Assembly: GCA_949358305.1 (NCBI GenBank)
Contig: OX442322.1
Coordinates: 9,982,001-10,046,000 of the forward strand
Direction: 5' to 3'
DNA: 64,000 bases
Origin: Strigamia acuminata
Taxonomy: Eukaryota; Arthropoda; Chilopoda; Geophilomorpha; Linotaeniidae
This document shows, piece by piece, positions 43,043 through 53,586 of this stretch (positions within the stretch are counted from its first letter, which is position 1; the number at the start of each line of letters is the position of its first letter). The notes beneath the pieces are model-generated. The model ran no database searches. It was given only the letters and a program-made list of their open reading frames with translations, and was not told where the DNA came from. The translations under genes and the position numbers were made by a program.

Positions 43043-43242
43043 NNNNNNNNNNNNNNNNNNNNNNNNNNNNNNNNNNNNNNNNNNNNNNNNNNNNNNNNNN
43101 NNNNNNNNNNNNNNNNNNNNNNNNNNNNNNNNNNNNNNNNNNNNNNNNNNNNNNNNNNNNNNNNNNNNNNNNNNNNNNNNNNNNNNNNNNNNNNNNNNNN
43201 NNNNNNNNNNNNNNNNNNNNNNNNNNNNNNNNNNNNNNNNNN
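43043..43242. other. Assembly gap (200 N)
   Basis: An exact 200-base run of N, probably a placeholder of unknown size. The left side is inside the A2 LTR and the right side is in the internal region of A5. The true filling should contain at least the remaining ~280 bases of that LTR. Confidence 0.95.
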
Positions 43243-44421
43243 TCACTAAAGCTATTGGCCAAGTATGGCCTCACAAGGGAAACTAACAAACTGGAACTGT
43301 GAAAACCAGCAAGAATTCCAAAACACTAAACTTTCTGCTTTTTTTTCTCGAAGAGGGAATAAGTCCGTACCCAAATAATCAATCCATTTCCTCCCCACGA
43401 GAAAAGAAAGGAAAGGGGCCTGCTTCTTTTTGAAGATCAACAGGTGTCAAACGATACTGAAAAACGTTGGAAGCAGTGCAACTGCAACCAAATGAAGCGA
43501 AGCTACACTTCCTGCACGAAAACTAATCACGTCGTTGAAAAGAAATTAAAACCGGTGGCTATCTTTCAACCGAGCTGCGCTTTACGAATGCGCCTTGAAC
43601 AAGGAGGTACCCGATGGACTGCACGTCCGCACTCGGGCCACCGTGTAGCCTGTTGTGAGCAGACTACCACGAAGACTGAAACTTCTTTAACCGAGAGGGA
43701 AATAGAAACTAGATCTAGTTAAAACCCCATGCTCCAATAAGGAGGCTACTGTATGAACGCTTGGCCCACCCCGAGTCGGAACCAATATGATTGAACCGAG
43801 AAACGAGAGAAGAGGGGGGGTTGCTTGACGTCCCTGATTGCGAGGGGCGTCACACATAGACATGAGCAGAAGGACTTGCCAGTTGCCAACCGCATTACTG
43901 GAACCGGTAAGCAACTGCAAGTCGACAATTGACTCGCTCACATACCCATTGACCACATCGTCGATCAGCAAGCCGACTTCCGGAAATCGCCACTCTACTG
44001 AAAGCACGTGTTGTCCAATGACTAAAACGTGTTGCCGAGTGCCGGCGCCAAGAAGGCCGCACACACACGTCCTTCGACCCATCCTAGAGTGGGCTCCCTG
44101 CCTAGTGCATGTCTGCCTCACTGCAGAGCTAGGGATGAAAGACTAACAACAACTACTCAGTCGCGGGAAGCAAACGTAGAAATAGGGGCCGCCAAGAGGC
44201 GCAGGGACTATGTCTCGGACACGACATCTGACAGAGTATGGCAGTGCAAACCTGCCCTCTGAAACACATCGAATGGCAGTCCTTGCTGTGCACAGCAAGA
44301 ACGACCATCCAAAACAAGTACCTATACCCTAACGCCACGCTAGCTAGCCGCAACCCAAAAATAGCAAGCAAGCTATTTCCTAAACGAATAAGCTAAAATG
44401 TCCAAATTCTAAGGTTGCCCC
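43243..44421 (-). mobile_element. A5 internal region, segment left of Bel4
   Basis: Family A internal sequence in minus orientation, matching 21293-22470 and 25074 onward in A3. It ends in CCCC (44418-44421), the left target duplication of Bel4. The reading frames here recur in every A copy only as shadows of nucleotide identity. Confidence 0.85.
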
Positions 44422-45893
44422 TGTTGCAAACAACGTGGAATAATTTAGAAACTACTTTTATTGCCAATTTGTGTCTGAATAAATGTTTCCAAAGTGTGTT
44501 TTATTTTGCATAACATTTCAGTTTTTATTTAAAGGATTTTTGCATTATTAAAATGTTTTTAGTGCTTTCAGATACTGATGTTTGATGAAATGTGATATTC
44601 CATTGTTTATTGCATTTATTTCTAGTGTTTATTGCGTGATTTTGTGTTACTTTATTCATTTTCTATCAATTTGTGTGATTTCGGGTGAAATTTGGTGCAT
44701 TTGTCGTTAAACAGTTCACTAGTGTTATCGACGTGACGTCATATTTCAAGTTCTAGTTCGGTTTTTGTTCAAACTTCTAACCTTCCGTTTGGACGGAATT
44801 TTGATGGTTAGAATTGTTTTTGACATTGTTTTAGACTAATTTGGGGGTGATCTGTTGATTCGTGCACTCTAATTTCGTCCCGGAACAGCCGTTTTTCTGC
44901 TACGAGCGATCGTGACGGACCCCGCATGTGCGTTGCCGTCCAAGATCGTTTCGTTCGGTTTGCGGTTGATTTCAAGTGTTCTTTCATTAAAAAGTGTCTT
45001 GTTTTGCGGGAAATTACATTCCCTGAACTTATTTACTTATTTCAAAGTGTTTACATAAGTTATTTCTTGTGTTGAAATTCAAACCTTGTGTTTTGCCGCC
45101 AATGTAGAGTTTACCGGACGCCATGTTGGATTTTGCCGATGATTTGTAAATCTTTCATGTAGCTTTGTTTTTATATCTCAATTGGTGTTAGTACTATTTA
45201 GTTTTAATGTATTTCAATGCAAAATCTTTACTTATTTGGTTTTGTGTGTGACTTTGAATTCAAACTTGATGATTATGTCATTTTGCTTGTCTTTGATTGG
45301 TTAGGCCCAATTGTCTGCCTAGCGATCACTGTTTTCGCTGTTTTCTCAGTGTTTTGATTAACGAATTTTGTTGTTACGATAGACTTTATTATTCCTGAGT
45401 TTTTTGTGCTCATTTTGAGCTATTACACATTATTTTTAATACATTTCTCGTAATTTGTTGTCTTTGCTTGAAATTGCATTTCCTCCGTTTCCGTGGCAAC
45501 GGAGTATTTTCTTTATTGTACTTTGACGACAATTGGCTTGTTGCGTGCCTTTTGATTGATAATGTGTAATTATTGAGTTGCCATTTTATATTTGATTAAA
45601 ATAGTCGTGTTAATGTTAACTCTTGTATTTTCTGCTTTTGACCCATTTCCAATGTGTCCTGAGTAGAGAACCATTTTTCCCAGACTGGCCAATGGATCAG
45701 CAAGCACTTGGATACCATGCAAAAGTGTTTCCAACAGTTAAACCTTCATGTAACAGGAGATTTTGAGGCGAATCAAGTGCATTTCCACACGGTACACGTA
45801 CGAATTTCACTATACGATCGTTTGAGTTTGTTGGCGGGAGTTTCGAATCGCCACATCTCAGTTCTTCTCTGTTCCTGTTGACTGACCGCAACA
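44422..45893 (+). repeat. Bel4 5' LTR (type C)
   Basis: 1,472 bp, TGTTGCAAACAACG to GACTGACCGCAACA. The first bases can fold (GTTG-CAAA-CAAC). AATAAA at 44478-44483 lies near the 5' end and its role is unclear. The partial LTR at 1-1052 belongs to the same family. Confidence 0.95.
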
Positions 45894-46803
45894 TCGAATA
45901 AGAATTTTTGGTGCACGTGACCATGGATTTCGTCTGCTTCTTGTGAGTTTTTTCCGGTTCATCTTTGATACGTTCAACTGTGCATCTGGTGCGATTGACG
46001 GAAAATACGTCCGTGAGTCGTCGTCTGCTAGAATGGTCGTCGTTCAACGTGACAACAGCCACAACGGGGATTTATTTGGCGTCGATCACGAACATTTCTG
46101 TGCAAGCAACGAGATTCTTCGGTCGACATCTTGGATTACACAACGCGCTGTGCTGGAAAGCCGATTTGCCCCTGAAATAATTGCTTATTCTTGTGTTTTG
46201 CATTCAGTGCTTGTATTTTTAAGATTTTGGTTGCATGAGGGTATTGTATTGGGTATTTCAAAGCTGTTTTTGCTGTTTCCTAAGCTAGTTTTGAGGGAAA
46301 ATTCACTGAAAGTGTATTTTATTGTGAATTTTTCAAGTGCTTTCTTGAATTTTGTGCATGCATCTCCATATAACTGGCTTAACCAGGGGAGGTTTAGATT
46401 TTTTGGAGTTAGAAACTGTTCAGTCTCTCATTGCAAGAGCTGTCAGTTATTATCGTGAATCTGATAGTGATTTTCTGGCTAGATTCGTTCCGTACGAACA
46501 GCAGAAATAATTCAAACTTGTGTAGGACTTTCTGAGTCACGTTTTTTAATCCGTGATCAAGGTCGCTCGTTTGTTTTGGCATCCTTGATTGCTAAAACAC
46601 TCGATATTCTTGTGCATTTTCAAGGTTTTTTGTCGTTTGGGCAAGAAAACTTTGAAAAATTCTGTTCTTTTAAAGTAAATGATTGTGAATTTTATTCTTT
46701 TCAAGTGTAAAGTTTATAATTTATTCCTTTTAAGTTTAAAGCGAAGTGTTTTGTTGTTCAAAATATTATCTTCTGTTTCATAATTTACAGCCGTGAATTT
46801 GAG
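45894..46803 (+). other. Bel4 5' leader
   Basis: 910 bp. Contains primer-binding-like TGGTGCACGTGACC (from 45909, 15 bases inside), the shared motif in the form ACACAACGCGCTGT (46138-46151), the 30-nt hairpin (46363-46392) and TTCTGTTTCATAATTTACAG (ending 46790), a canonical splice acceptor shape, 13 bases before the gag ATG. A 171-codon ORF (45943-46458) overlaps these signals and has no known domain. Confidence 0.65.
46363..46392 (+). promoter_or_regulatory. Conserved 30-nt leader hairpin (Bel4)
   Basis: Outer stem TCTCC/GGAGG, bulge ATATAA, inner stem CTGG/CCAG, loop CTTAA, one unpaired G on the 3' side. The inner stem differs from E and Bel2 (CTGC/GCAG) by a compensatory C-G to G-C change. 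Confidence 0.65.
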
Positions 46804-49800
46804 ATGGAGAGAGATAGAGATACAGAAACTTCCGAACGCGATTTACTCACTGTGGAGCAAATTGAAATACTAGAGACCAGGTGGGAAGCACAACTTTCAT
46901 CTCTCAACGACTTGCTGTCTTTGTCGGAGAAGACGAGCGATCCAGGAGAGTTAGAAGCGCTTCTGCTTACTGCAAATCTGAAAGAGACACGCGTTGTAAA
47001 TGGCCTGAACGAGCTTCAAGTCTACTGTGAGCACGCGTTTTACCTTGAGAGTGTCGAGAAACTGGAATCATCACAAACGAGAGTGGAACTTCTCCGAAGA
47101 AGGTGGGAGGTTTCAAAGCGGTCTCTTCCAACCCTTGGAGGAAGACTCAACATGTCTACAGTTTCCGGTGCAAATACATCCTTGAATACTTCGACTTCTT
47201 TCCGCAAGAATTCCAAGTTGCCCAAACTTGAATCTGTAAAGTTTGACGGGGAGATAATCAAATACAAGACGTTTAAGAGCAACTTTGAAACTTCTGTTCA
47301 TAATGACCCAGATCTGAGCAGTGTTGAAAAGTTGCAATACCTTCAAACTATGTGTACAGGTGAGGCTGCGGCTTTGATTTCCACCTTTCCTTTGATCGAG
47401 GAATCCTATGACTTGGCACGGGAAGAACTTGATCGTAACTATGGCGATGAGGATGCGCAACAGACGGCTCTCATCCAATCCATTCGAGACTTGAAGACTG
47501 TTTCAAGCATATACCCGACAAAGGTGTTGAAAGCAAATTTGACGAAAATTTCTTCAACAATACGACTTCTTGAGCAACTGAAGATTCCTGTACGGACATC
47601 TGGTGCATTTCTGATGCCGGACATTCTTAGCAAGTTTCCTGCTCCAATGACTTTGCGTTTTTACCAAGTCCATGGACTGTCTTGCAAGAACATTTTGACT
47701 TTGCTTGACTTTTTTCAAAAGGAAGTAGCTATGGCAGAACGCACTGAAGCTGTTTCTCCATCTGAAAAAGCAAAGAAGGAAAAGTCTGAAGTTGAAAAGG
47801 CTAAAGTTAAAGGATCCATGACGACTTGCACCGCGACGCAAGACTCAAAATCGTCTTCAAGCTCCAAAGTGAAGACAGAGTCGAGACAAGAGAACAAGTC
47901 TGCGAATTCCAAGGCACTCAAGTGCATTTTTTGTCAAGAAGACCATTTGAGCGGTTCTTGCAAAAAGGAGTTCGAAATCAATGCAAAGATTGAATTGATA
48001 AAGAAAAACAGACTTTGCTTTAATTGTTTTCGAACAGGTCATCGCGTTGGTGACTGCAAAGTGAAGTTTTCCTGCAAGCATTGTGGCGGAAGACATCATT
48101 CAACCATTTGTAAGAAGTCTGAGGTGAACAATTCTCCAAGTCCGACAGAGAAGCCAAAGGAGTCGCAAGTGACCACACACGTCTCGTGCGCGATATCCAC
48201 TTCTCTTCAACTTATGATTTTTGTTGCTGACCTCAAAACCAAATCTGGAGGTTCACACCACATCCGAGGCATGATTGACCCGGGTAGCCATCGGTCATTC
48301 ATTACAACTGAACTGGTGAACCGACTAAAACTGAAGAAGTGCGGCAGTATTTCTGCGACCACACAACGGTTCAACGATTCTATGCCTGCTGCCACTGATT
48401 ACGACGTATACAACGTTACTCTTCAAAGCAAAAATGACGCACAAAACTTCAAATTATCAATGCTTTCAGTGGAAAATTTGCCGAAAGTGCAAGGCATTTT
48501 GAATGCATCGGTAATAGAAAAGGTGAAGAAGCTGAATCTTGAACTTGCCGAAGATCTGCCAGCCAAGACATCTCAAATAGACATTCTTTTGGGAGTTGAT
48601 GCTTGGTGGAAAGTCATTAAAGATGGCAAAAAGAAAATCAACGACGATCTTGGACTCATAAATACGTTATTTGGATGGGTGCTTATCGGAGCAGCCGGAA
48701 ATACGGATTTATTCGAAGATGAAGCTGATTTGACTTCATGTTGTAATACTTGCAACATAGAAATCCATGAACAATTGGACAAACTTTGGAATTTAGAGGC
48801 AATTGGGATTAATGCTGGTGAAAAAGAATCCGATTTCACAAGAGATCGATTTGAAGCCACGACAAAACGTCTCGATGACGGAAGATACGAGGTGATGCTG
48901 CCTTTTAATGGACAAGAAACTGACTTGGACTCAAACTGGGAGCTCGCACTTAACCAATTAGCCAACACATTGAAGAGAATCGACTCAAATGACGATTATA
49001 AGAAGCGATATGACGACTCAATGTGGCAATACATTGAAGAAAACCACGCTGAGGAAGTTCCAACTGAAGAACGGTTCCTAAAGAAAGGGACATATAACAT
49101 TCCACATCATCCAGTGATCAAAGAGGACCGGGAAACAACGAAATTCAGAGTCGTATTCAATGCGTCGTCTGCGAAAAAAGGAAAACGATCATTAAATGAC
49201 TGCCTTTTTCCTGGACCATCTTTGAATCCAGATTTGATATTGGTGATGGTCAGATTCAGATTGTATTGCATTCCAATCATTGCTGACATTAAACAAGCAT
49301 TCCTCCAAGTAATGATAAACCCCACACATAGGAACTTTCTGCGTTTTTTGTGGGTTTCGAAGCAATATTTCAAGAACCCCTATTCGTGGAGAAATTTGTG
49401 GAATAATATTATGATTTTGAGGATGATAGTCGTACCATTTGGAGTTATTTCCTCTCCTTTTCTCCTGTGCGCAACAATTCGGAAACAAGCTGATCAATAC
49501 AAAGAGACACATCCGAAAGAAGTTGATGCACTGGACGCCGGGATATACATGGATGATTTAACTTCTGGAGGTGATCACACGACAGACACAACAAAGCATT
49601 GTGAAGAATTAAAAATGATTTTGGATGACGGGAAACTCCCACTTGTTAAATGGGCGACAGCCAATGAAAAGGTTTTCAATGACATCAAAGAAAAGGGATT
49701 TCACATGAGAAGTGACGAATTCTGTGAACAGGGAGTGATAAAAATGCTTGGAATCTTATGGGACACGCAAGAAGACGTCCTCATGTTCAGGATTCCACAA

Positions 49801-52056
49801 ATGGACATTATTCCGAACACAAGACGTGAAGTTCTCTCTTTGGTAGCCTCTATTTTCGACCCGATGGGACTCATTTCTCCAGTCGTTTTGAAAATGAGAC
49901 TCCTTCTTCAAGACATTTGTCTACGTACAAAGAACTGGGACGGAAGAATTTCGGACTCAGAAAAGCAAGAGATTGACGAATGGAGTCGAGACATCCAGAA
50001 ATTAAAAGGCTATAAGGTACCTCGATGGTTAGAAACCTATTCTAATGAAGAGTTGAGTATTGAAGTTTTCTGTGATGCCAGCACTAAAGCCTTTGGATGT
50101 GCAATTTTCATCGTCAACAACAAAGGAAAAAGAACTTTGCTACTCAGCAAATGTAGACTAGCCCCTGCAAAAAAGATTACCTTGCCTAGACTTGAATTAA
50201 CTGCTGCGGTCGTTGGTGTACGGATGTGTCAGTATTTGACAAATAACTTTCTGCCAGGTTATCCAATCAAAACCATTCGATATTTTTCTGATTCCACCAT
50301 AACTTTGGCTTGGATCAACTCGAAGAAAAATGAGTGGAAGCCTTATGTTTCTAACCGCGTTCAGGAAATTGTTTCATCGTCTGACGCAAGCCAATGGTCA
50401 CATATTCCGACAGAGTTCAATCCTGCAGATCTACTTACACGACCACACGATGCAAAAACATTAATGACAAATAAACTTTGGTGGAACGGCGTGGACGTTT
50501 CTAAAATCGAAAAAGTCGAGGTCGTGCAAGAAAAACTACCCGAAGAAGAAAAAAGAATTGTGGTTATGAATGTTCAAGTCAAAGAGACATTTATAAGCAA
50601 ATTTTTCAAAAGATATCGCAACTTCAACCGTCTAGTTAGAGTATTTTCGTACATTTTGCGCTGGAAATCTCATCGTTTTCGCGGCGAAGATCTCGCGCAA
50701 CGCGAAATGGAATCCAGTCAAATTAGGATTCTTCAATTTTCACAAGAAATCTACTTTCGAGAAGAGATCGAAGCTGTGAGAAACAAGACTGAAGTTGAGA
50801 GATACTCCCCTTTGAAAAATTTTGAATATTTCTTAGATGAGGATGGACTTTTACGTTTGCGCAGCAGACTGAGATTGTCTTTGCTTTCGTTTGACGAAAA
50901 ATACCCGATTCTTTTGCATAACGAAAGTTGGGTAACTAGACTAATTATTCGCAAGACTCATCTTGATCTCATGCATGGAGATTTGAGTGAAACACTTTAC
51001 CGAATTCGTGAGAAATTTTGGGTTCTCCGAGGACGCAGGACCATTCAAACTGTGATAAGAGAATGTTCCGTTTGCAGAAGGACTAAACTTGCAAGAAATA
51101 ATCCGTCTACTGGAGAATTACCGAAAGAAAGAGTAACCCCAGCAGCTCCTTTTCAACACACCGGAATCGATCATTTAGGACCTATTTTTGTGGGAAAGGA
51201 CAAAAAACGATTGAAGAAAACATACATTTTATTATTCACTTGTATGGTTACACGAAGTTTACATCTCGAAGTGTCCGAAGATTTATCCACTGAGAAATTC
51301 TTATTGGCATTCAGAAGATTTTGTGCTCGTTACGGTTGTCCAGCAAAAGTCTTCTCGGACAACAGTAAAACCTTTGAAAAAGGAAGTACACAAATTCAGT
51401 CATTGGGAAAACTGATTGGCCGTTCGGACATAAAAACATTTCTGTCTGAGAAAAGGATTGTATGGACATTTATCCCTCCACTTTCACCGTGGATGGGAGG
51501 AGCTTGGGAGAGACTAGTCCGTTCAGTAAAGGATAAATTGCGGAAAACTTTATTGAGACACACTGTGGATTTAGAAAATTTACAAACCTTGGTTCTTGAG
51601 ATCAGCTCCGTGTTGAATTCACGACCTTTGTCGTATGTACACGAAAATATAGACGGCGGCAGAATCCTTTCACCTGAAAACTTTTTAACGGGAGGTATGC
51701 CGAAATACATGATCAACAAGACCTTGAATGCAATCAAGAAAAGTGACCTTCGAAAACTCGACAAGAAAAGAAGACAGTTCATTTGGGATTTTTGGAGTAT
51801 ATGGAAACACAGTTACTTGATGCAGTTAAGAAACTTTTATGAGACTAAAGGAGATAAATCTTTTCAAAACCCCAAAATTGATCAGATTGTTCTTCTTGAA
51901 AAGATGGGAACCAACCCTTACTTTTGGCCTCTTGCCAGAATAAAACAAGTTTTTCCTGGTGATGATGGACTAATTCGCATCGTCAGTGTTGTGCTTCCCG
52001 ATGGAAGAGAGTTGCGTCGTTCTGTAAGGCATATTAGAGCCCTTGAACTTGATTGA
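46804..52056 (+). CDS. gag-pol: Bel4 Gag-PR-RT-RH-IN polyprotein (1,750 aa)
   Basis: Complete Bel/Pao polyprotein that packages, copies and integrates the element. Gag DUF1759-like domain (~138-310); CCHC-type knuckles C374-C386, C405-C418, C424-C436; aspartic protease DPG (492-494); reverse transcriptase with FRVVFNAS (~781-788), DIKQAF and YMDD (915-918); RNase H/A17 region with EVFCDAS (~1087-1093); integrase zinc site H1386, H1391, C1421, C1424, catalytic D1456, D1519, E1569; C-terminal DUF5641-like domain ending at 1750. No interruption. Start 46804 is the first Met after the acceptor-like TTACAG and fits the gag starts of Bel2 and the kinase element. The RT-before-IN order and single ORF are typical of Bel/Pao. 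There is no envelope gene. Confidence 0.97.
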   Translation: MERDRDTETSERDLLTVEQIEILETRWEAQLSSLNDLLSLSEKTSDPGELEALLLTANLKETRVVNGLNELQVYCEHAFYLESVEKLESSQTRVELLRRRWEVSKRSLPTLGGRLNMSTVSGANTSLNTSTSFRKNSKLPKLESVKFDGEIIKYKTFKSNFETSVHNDPDLSSVEKLQYLQTMCTGEAAALISTFPLIEESYDLAREELDRNYGDEDAQQTALIQSIRDLKTVSSIYPTKVLKANLTKISSTIRLLEQLKIPVRTSGAFLMPDILSKFPAPMTLRFYQVHGLSCKNILTLLDFFQKEVAMAERTEAVSPSEKAKKEKSEVEKAKVKGSMTTCTATQDSKSSSSSKVKTESRQENKSANSKALKCIFCQEDHLSGSCKKEFEINAKIELIKKNRLCFNCFRTGHRVGDCKVKFSCKHCGGRHHSTICKKSEVNNSPSPTEKPKESQVTTHVSCAISTSLQLMIFVADLKTKSGGSHHIRGMIDPGSHRSFITTELVNRLKLKKCGSISATTQRFNDSMPAATDYDVYNVTLQSKNDAQNFKLSMLSVENLPKVQGILNASVIEKVKKLNLELAEDLPAKTSQIDILLGVDAWWKVIKDGKKKINDDLGLINTLFGWVLIGAAGNTDLFEDEADLTSCCNTCNIEIHEQLDKLWNLEAIGINAGEKESDFTRDRFEATTKRLDDGRYEVMLPFNGQETDLDSNWELALNQLANTLKRIDSNDDYKKRYDDSMWQYIEENHAEEVPTEERFLKKGTYNIPHHPVIKEDRETTKFRVVFNASSAKKGKRSLNDCLFPGPSLNPDLILVMVRFRLYCIPIIADIKQAFLQVMINPTHRNFLRFLWVSKQYFKNPYSWRNLWNNIMILRMIVVPFGVISSPFLLCATIRKQADQYKETHPKEVDALDAGIYMDDLTSGGDHTTDTTKHCEELKMILDDGKLPLVKWATANEKVFNDIKEKGFHMRSDEFCEQGVIKMLGILWDTQEDVLMFRIPQMDIIPNTRREVLSLVASIFDPMGLISPVVLKMRLLLQDICLRTKNWDGRISDSEKQEIDEWSRDIQKLKGYKVPRWLETYSNEELSIEVFCDASTKAFGCAIFIVNNKGKRTLLLSKCRLAPAKKITLPRLELTAAVVGVRMCQYLTNNFLPGYPIKTIRYFSDSTITLAWINSKKNEWKPYVSNRVQEIVSSSDASQWSHIPTEFNPADLLTRPHDAKTLMTNKLWWNGVDVSKIEKVEVVQEKLPEEEKRIVVMNVQVKETFISKFFKRYRNFNRLVRVFSYILRWKSHRFRGEDLAQREMESSQIRILQFSQEIYFREEIEAVRNKTEVERYSPLKNFEYFLDEDGLLRLRSRLRLSLLSFDEKYPILLHNESWVTRLIIRKTHLDLMHGDLSETLYRIREKFWVLRGRRTIQTVIRECSVCRRTKLARNNPSTGELPKERVTPAAPFQHTGIDHLGPIFVGKDKKRLKKTYILLFTCMVTRSLHLEVSEDLSTEKFLLAFRRFCARYGCPAKVFSDNSKTFEKGSTQIQSLGKLIGRSDIKTFLSEKRIVWTFIPPLSPWMGGAWERLVRSVKDKLRKTLLRHTVDLENLQTLVLEISSVLNSRPLSYVHENIDGGRILSPENFLTGGMPKYMINKTLNAIKKSDLRKLDKKRRQFIWDFWSIWKHSYLMQLRNFYETKGDKSFQNPKIDQIVLLEKMGTNPYFWPLARIKQVFPGDDGLIRIVSVVLPDGRELRRSVRHIRALELD

Positions 52057-52114
52057 TGTGTGTTTTGCAGACTTCTCTCATCTCTCTTCTCTCTCTTTCT
52101 CGCTGGCAATTCGT
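52057..52114 (+). other. Bel4 3' end: pyrimidine tract before 3' LTR
   Basis: 58 bases between stop and LTR: CTTCTCTCATCTCTCTTCTC then CTCTTTCTCGCTGGCAATTCGT, all in the sense strand. It resembles the other Bel/Pao-type 3' ends here (pyrimidine run, GGCAA box) and lacks a sense-strand polypurine tract. Confidence 0.6.
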
Positions 52115-53586
52115 TGTTGCAAACAACGTGGAATAATTTAGAAACTACTTTTATTGCCAATTTGTGTCTGAATAAATGTTTCCAAAGTGTGTTTTATTTT
52201 GCATAACATTTCAGTTTTTATTTAAAGGATTTTTGCATTATTAAAATGTTTTTAGTGCTTTCAGATACTGATGTTTGATGAAATGTGATATTCCATTGTT
52301 TATTGCATTTATTTCTAGTGTTTATTGCGTGATTTTGTGTTACTTTATTCATTTTCTATCAATTTGTGTGATTTCGGGTGAAATTTGGTGCATTTGTCGT
52401 TAAACAGTTCACTAGTGTTATCGACGTGACGTCATATTTCAAGTTCTAGTTCGGTTTTTGTTCAAACTTCTAACCTTCCGTTTGGACGGAATTTTGATGG
52501 TTAGAATTGTTTTTGACATTGTTTTAGACTAATTTGGGGGTGATCTGTTGATTCGTGCACTCTAATTTCGTCCCGGAACAGCCGTTTTTCTGCTACGAGC
52601 GATCGTGACGGACCCCGCATGTGCGTTGCCGTCCAAGATCGTTTCGTTCGGTTTGCGGTTGATTTCAAGTGTTCTTTCATTAAAAAGTGTCTTGTTTTGC
52701 GGGAAATTACATTCCCTGAACTTATTTACTTATTTCAAAGTGTTTACATAAGTTATTTCTTGTGTTGAAATTCAAACCTTGTGTTTTGCCGCCAATGTAG
52801 AGTTTACCGGACGCCATGTTGGATTTTGCCGATGATTTGTAAATCTTTCATGTCGCTTTGTTTTTATATCTCAATTGGTGTTAGTACTATTTAGTTTTAA
52901 TGTATTTCAATGCAAAATCTTTACTTATTTGGTTTTGTGTGTGACTTTGAATTCAAACTTGATGATTATGTCATTTTGCTTGTCTTTGATTGGTTAGGCC
53001 CAATTGTCTGCCTAGCGATCACTGTTTTCGCTGTTTTCTCAGTGTTTTGATTAACGAATTTTGTTGTTACGATAGACTTTATTATTCCTGAGTTTTTTGT
53101 GCTCATTTTGAGCTATTACACATTATTTTTAATACATTTCTCGTAATTTGTTGTCTTTGCTTGAAATTGCATTTCCTCCGTTTCCGTGGCAACGGAGTAT
53201 TTTCTTTATTGTACTTTGACGACAATTGGCTTGTTGCGTGCCTTTTGATTGATAATGTGTAATTATTGAGTTGCCATTTTATATTTGATTAAAATAGTCG
53301 TGTTAATGTTAACTCTTGTATTTTCTGCTTTTGACCCATTTCCAATGTGTCCTGAGTAGAGAACCATTTTTCCCAGACTGGCCAATGGATCAGCAAGCAC
53401 TTGGATACCATGCAAAAGTGTTTCCAACAGTTAAACCTTCATGTAACAGGAGATTTTGAGGCGAATCAAGTGCATTTCCACACGGTACACGTACGAATTT
53501 CACTATACGATCGTTTGAGTTTGTTGGCGGGAGTTTCGAATCGCCACATCTCAGTTCTTCTCTGTTCCTGTTGACTGACCGCAACA
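52115..53586 (+). repeat. Bel4 3' LTR (type C)
   Basis: 1,472 bp, same as 44422-45893 apart from at least one substitution. Followed by CCCC and then interrupted A5 sequence AAAGAACTAG. Confidence 0.95.

Larger units (their letters stand above)
44422..53586 (+). mobile_element. Bel4: intact Bel/Pao LTR retrotransposon
   Basis: 9,165 bp, 1,472-bp LTRs (44422-45893, 52115-53586) with one difference noticed (45161 versus ~52855), target duplication CCCC (44418-44421, 53587-53590), and the empty site GTTGCCCCAAAGAAC preserved near 22470 and 32205. Complete 1,750-residue polyprotein. A probably autonomous element and a candidate helper for the RT-less elements nearby. Confidence 0.97.

Noticed and set aside
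43026-43302. ORFs translated through the N run
   Set aside because: They consist almost entirely of unknown residues and are artefacts of the gap.
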